In this document: positions 63,543 to 64,000 of the stretch, one piece after another
Numbering within the stretch: the first letter of the stretch is position 1
How the letters are laid out: every line of letters starts with the position of its first letter
NCBI GenBank assembly: GCA_021792555.1
Contig: JAJYUL010000003.1
Span: 1 to 64,000 of the forward strand
Direction: 5' to 3'
DNA length: 64,000 nucleotides
DNA from: Pseudomonadota bacterium
GTDB lineage: Bacteria; Pseudomonadota; Gammaproteobacteria; Steroidobacterales; Steroidobacteraceae
Position numbers and translations under genes: made by a program
Notes under the pieces: generated by a model
Database searches by the model: none
Told to the model about the DNA's origin: nothing
What the model saw: the letters and a program-made list of their open reading frames with translations, nothing else

Positions 63543-64000
63543 ACAGCCCGCCGCCGGCGGCGCTGCTCGAGTGCCGCGAGGTGCACAAGTCCTTCGGCCC
63601 GCGGACCCCGGCGCTCGCGGGCGTGTCGCTCGCGGTGAGCGCCGGTGGCCTGAACGCGCTCATCGGCCCCGATGGCGCGGGCAAGACCACCCTGATGCGC
63701 CTGATCTGCGGTCTGCTCACCGCCGAGCGCGGCACGGTGCGCGTGCTCGGCTTCGATCCGGTGCGCGCCGCGCAGCGCATCCAGGAGCGCGTGAGCTACA
63801 TGCCGCAGAAGTTCGGGCTGTACGAGGACCTCACGGTGCGCGAGAACCTCGACCTGTACGCCGATCTGCATGGGGTGAGCGCCGCGCAGCGCGCGCAGCG
63901 CTATCCGCAGCTGCTGCACATGACCGATCTGCGCCGCTTCGAAGGACGGCTCGCCGGGCGGCTCTCCGGCGGCATGAAGCAAAAGCTCGGCCTGGCGTGT
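63539..64000 (+). CDS. ABC transporter ATP-binding protein (YbhF-like), cut by window end
   Basis: This partial gene is not in the ORF track because no stop is reached. From GTG 63539 it encodes 154 residues: LLECREVHKSFG, Walker A GPDGAGKTTLMRLICGL near residue 45, Q-loop YMPQKFGLYEDLTVRENLDL and signature LSGGMKQKLGLAC at the edge. It is the ATPase of the efflux operon and should continue to Walker B; in YbhF a second ABC domain follows. Permease genes are expected beyond 64000. Confidence 0.93.
   Translation, partial: MNSPPPAALLECREVHKSFGPRTPALAGVSLAVSAGGLNALIGPDGAGKTTLMRLICGLLTAERGTVRVLGFDPVRAAQRIQERVSYMPQKFGLYEDLTVRENLDLYADLHGVSAAQRAQRYPQLLHMTDLRRFEGRLAGRLSGGMKQKLGLAC

Overview
The window is one contiguous, very GC-rich, gene-dense piece of a gammaproteobacterial chromosome. 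It carries 58 protein genes, one tRNA, and no insertion sequence, prophage, CRISPR array or rRNA. The assignment rests on gene order: valS-holC-pepA facing lptF-lptG, purM-purN next to a DUF2066 gene, a CDP-alcohol phosphotransferase and hda, nth-rnfB-metG near mrp-dcd, and a homodimeric-type aceE-aceF-lpdA operon. Together with an acyl-AMP ligase, a P450 and a sulfotransferase this suggests the Nevskiales/Steroidobacterales/Xanthomonadales side of the class. The family is an inference and is not proven here.

Layout. 1-3.9 kb: tRNA-Thr(CGU), a small membrane protein, an Irr-like Fur regulator and a GAF-PAS-PAS-GGDEF-EAL c-di-GMP enzyme. 3.9-8 kb: a DUF374 acyltransferase divergent from a coupled P450 / fatty-acyl-AMP ligase-ACP pair. 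8-12.8 kb: nadC, a DUF1289 protein, the CGFS glutaredoxin grxD, and a tightly overlapping M17 peptidase-pyrC-rnt operon. 13-20 kb: the pyruvate dehydrogenase operon, with a second lipoyl domain fused to E3, and a PaaK-like ligase. 20-32 kb: aqpZ, DUF1841, nth, a solitary rnfB, metG, then two PilT-type ATPases and a HEAT-repeat/Hanks kinase lying between metG and mrp-dcd. The dcd gene is interrupted by an in-frame mini-intein. 32-44 kb: DUF3108-purN-purM, DUF2066-CDP-alcohol transferase-hda, wrbA, acyP, a lytic transglycosylase, proS, and pssA-udg-rimI-prfC. 44-48 kb: a long structured leader followed by sulfotransferase, HpnL-like membrane protein and beta-barrel protein genes. 48-55 kb: valS-holC-pepA and lptFG. 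55-64 kb: a Gld-type ABC exporter set, a rhomboid protease, an IclR regulator, and a CecR-like TetR gene divergent from an HlyD/ABC efflux operon cut by the window end.

How the genes work together. Most are housekeeping: translation (metG, proS, valS, prfC, rimI), purine and pyrimidine synthesis (purM, purN, pyrC, dcd), NAD (nadC), central carbon (aceEF-lpdA), iron-sulfur and iron (mrp, grxD, irr-like), replication and repair (hda, holC, nth, udg), and envelope biogenesis (lptFG, pssA). Three accessory modules stand out: P450-FAAL-ACP with the DUF374 acyltransferase (lipid or acyl-chain tailoring), PilT-PilT-kinase (pilus or motility control), and sulfotransferase-HpnL-barrel protein (sulfated or hopanoid-type lipid modification and placement).

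Three sequence patterns cut across genes. Several genes have a -10-like hexamer exactly 6-8 nt before the start codon and no Shine-Dalgarno, which predicts leaderless mRNAs. At many convergent gene pairs the two stop codons lie inside one hairpin of the form TGAG...CTCA. Four-base ATGA/GTGA overlaps couple most operon genes.
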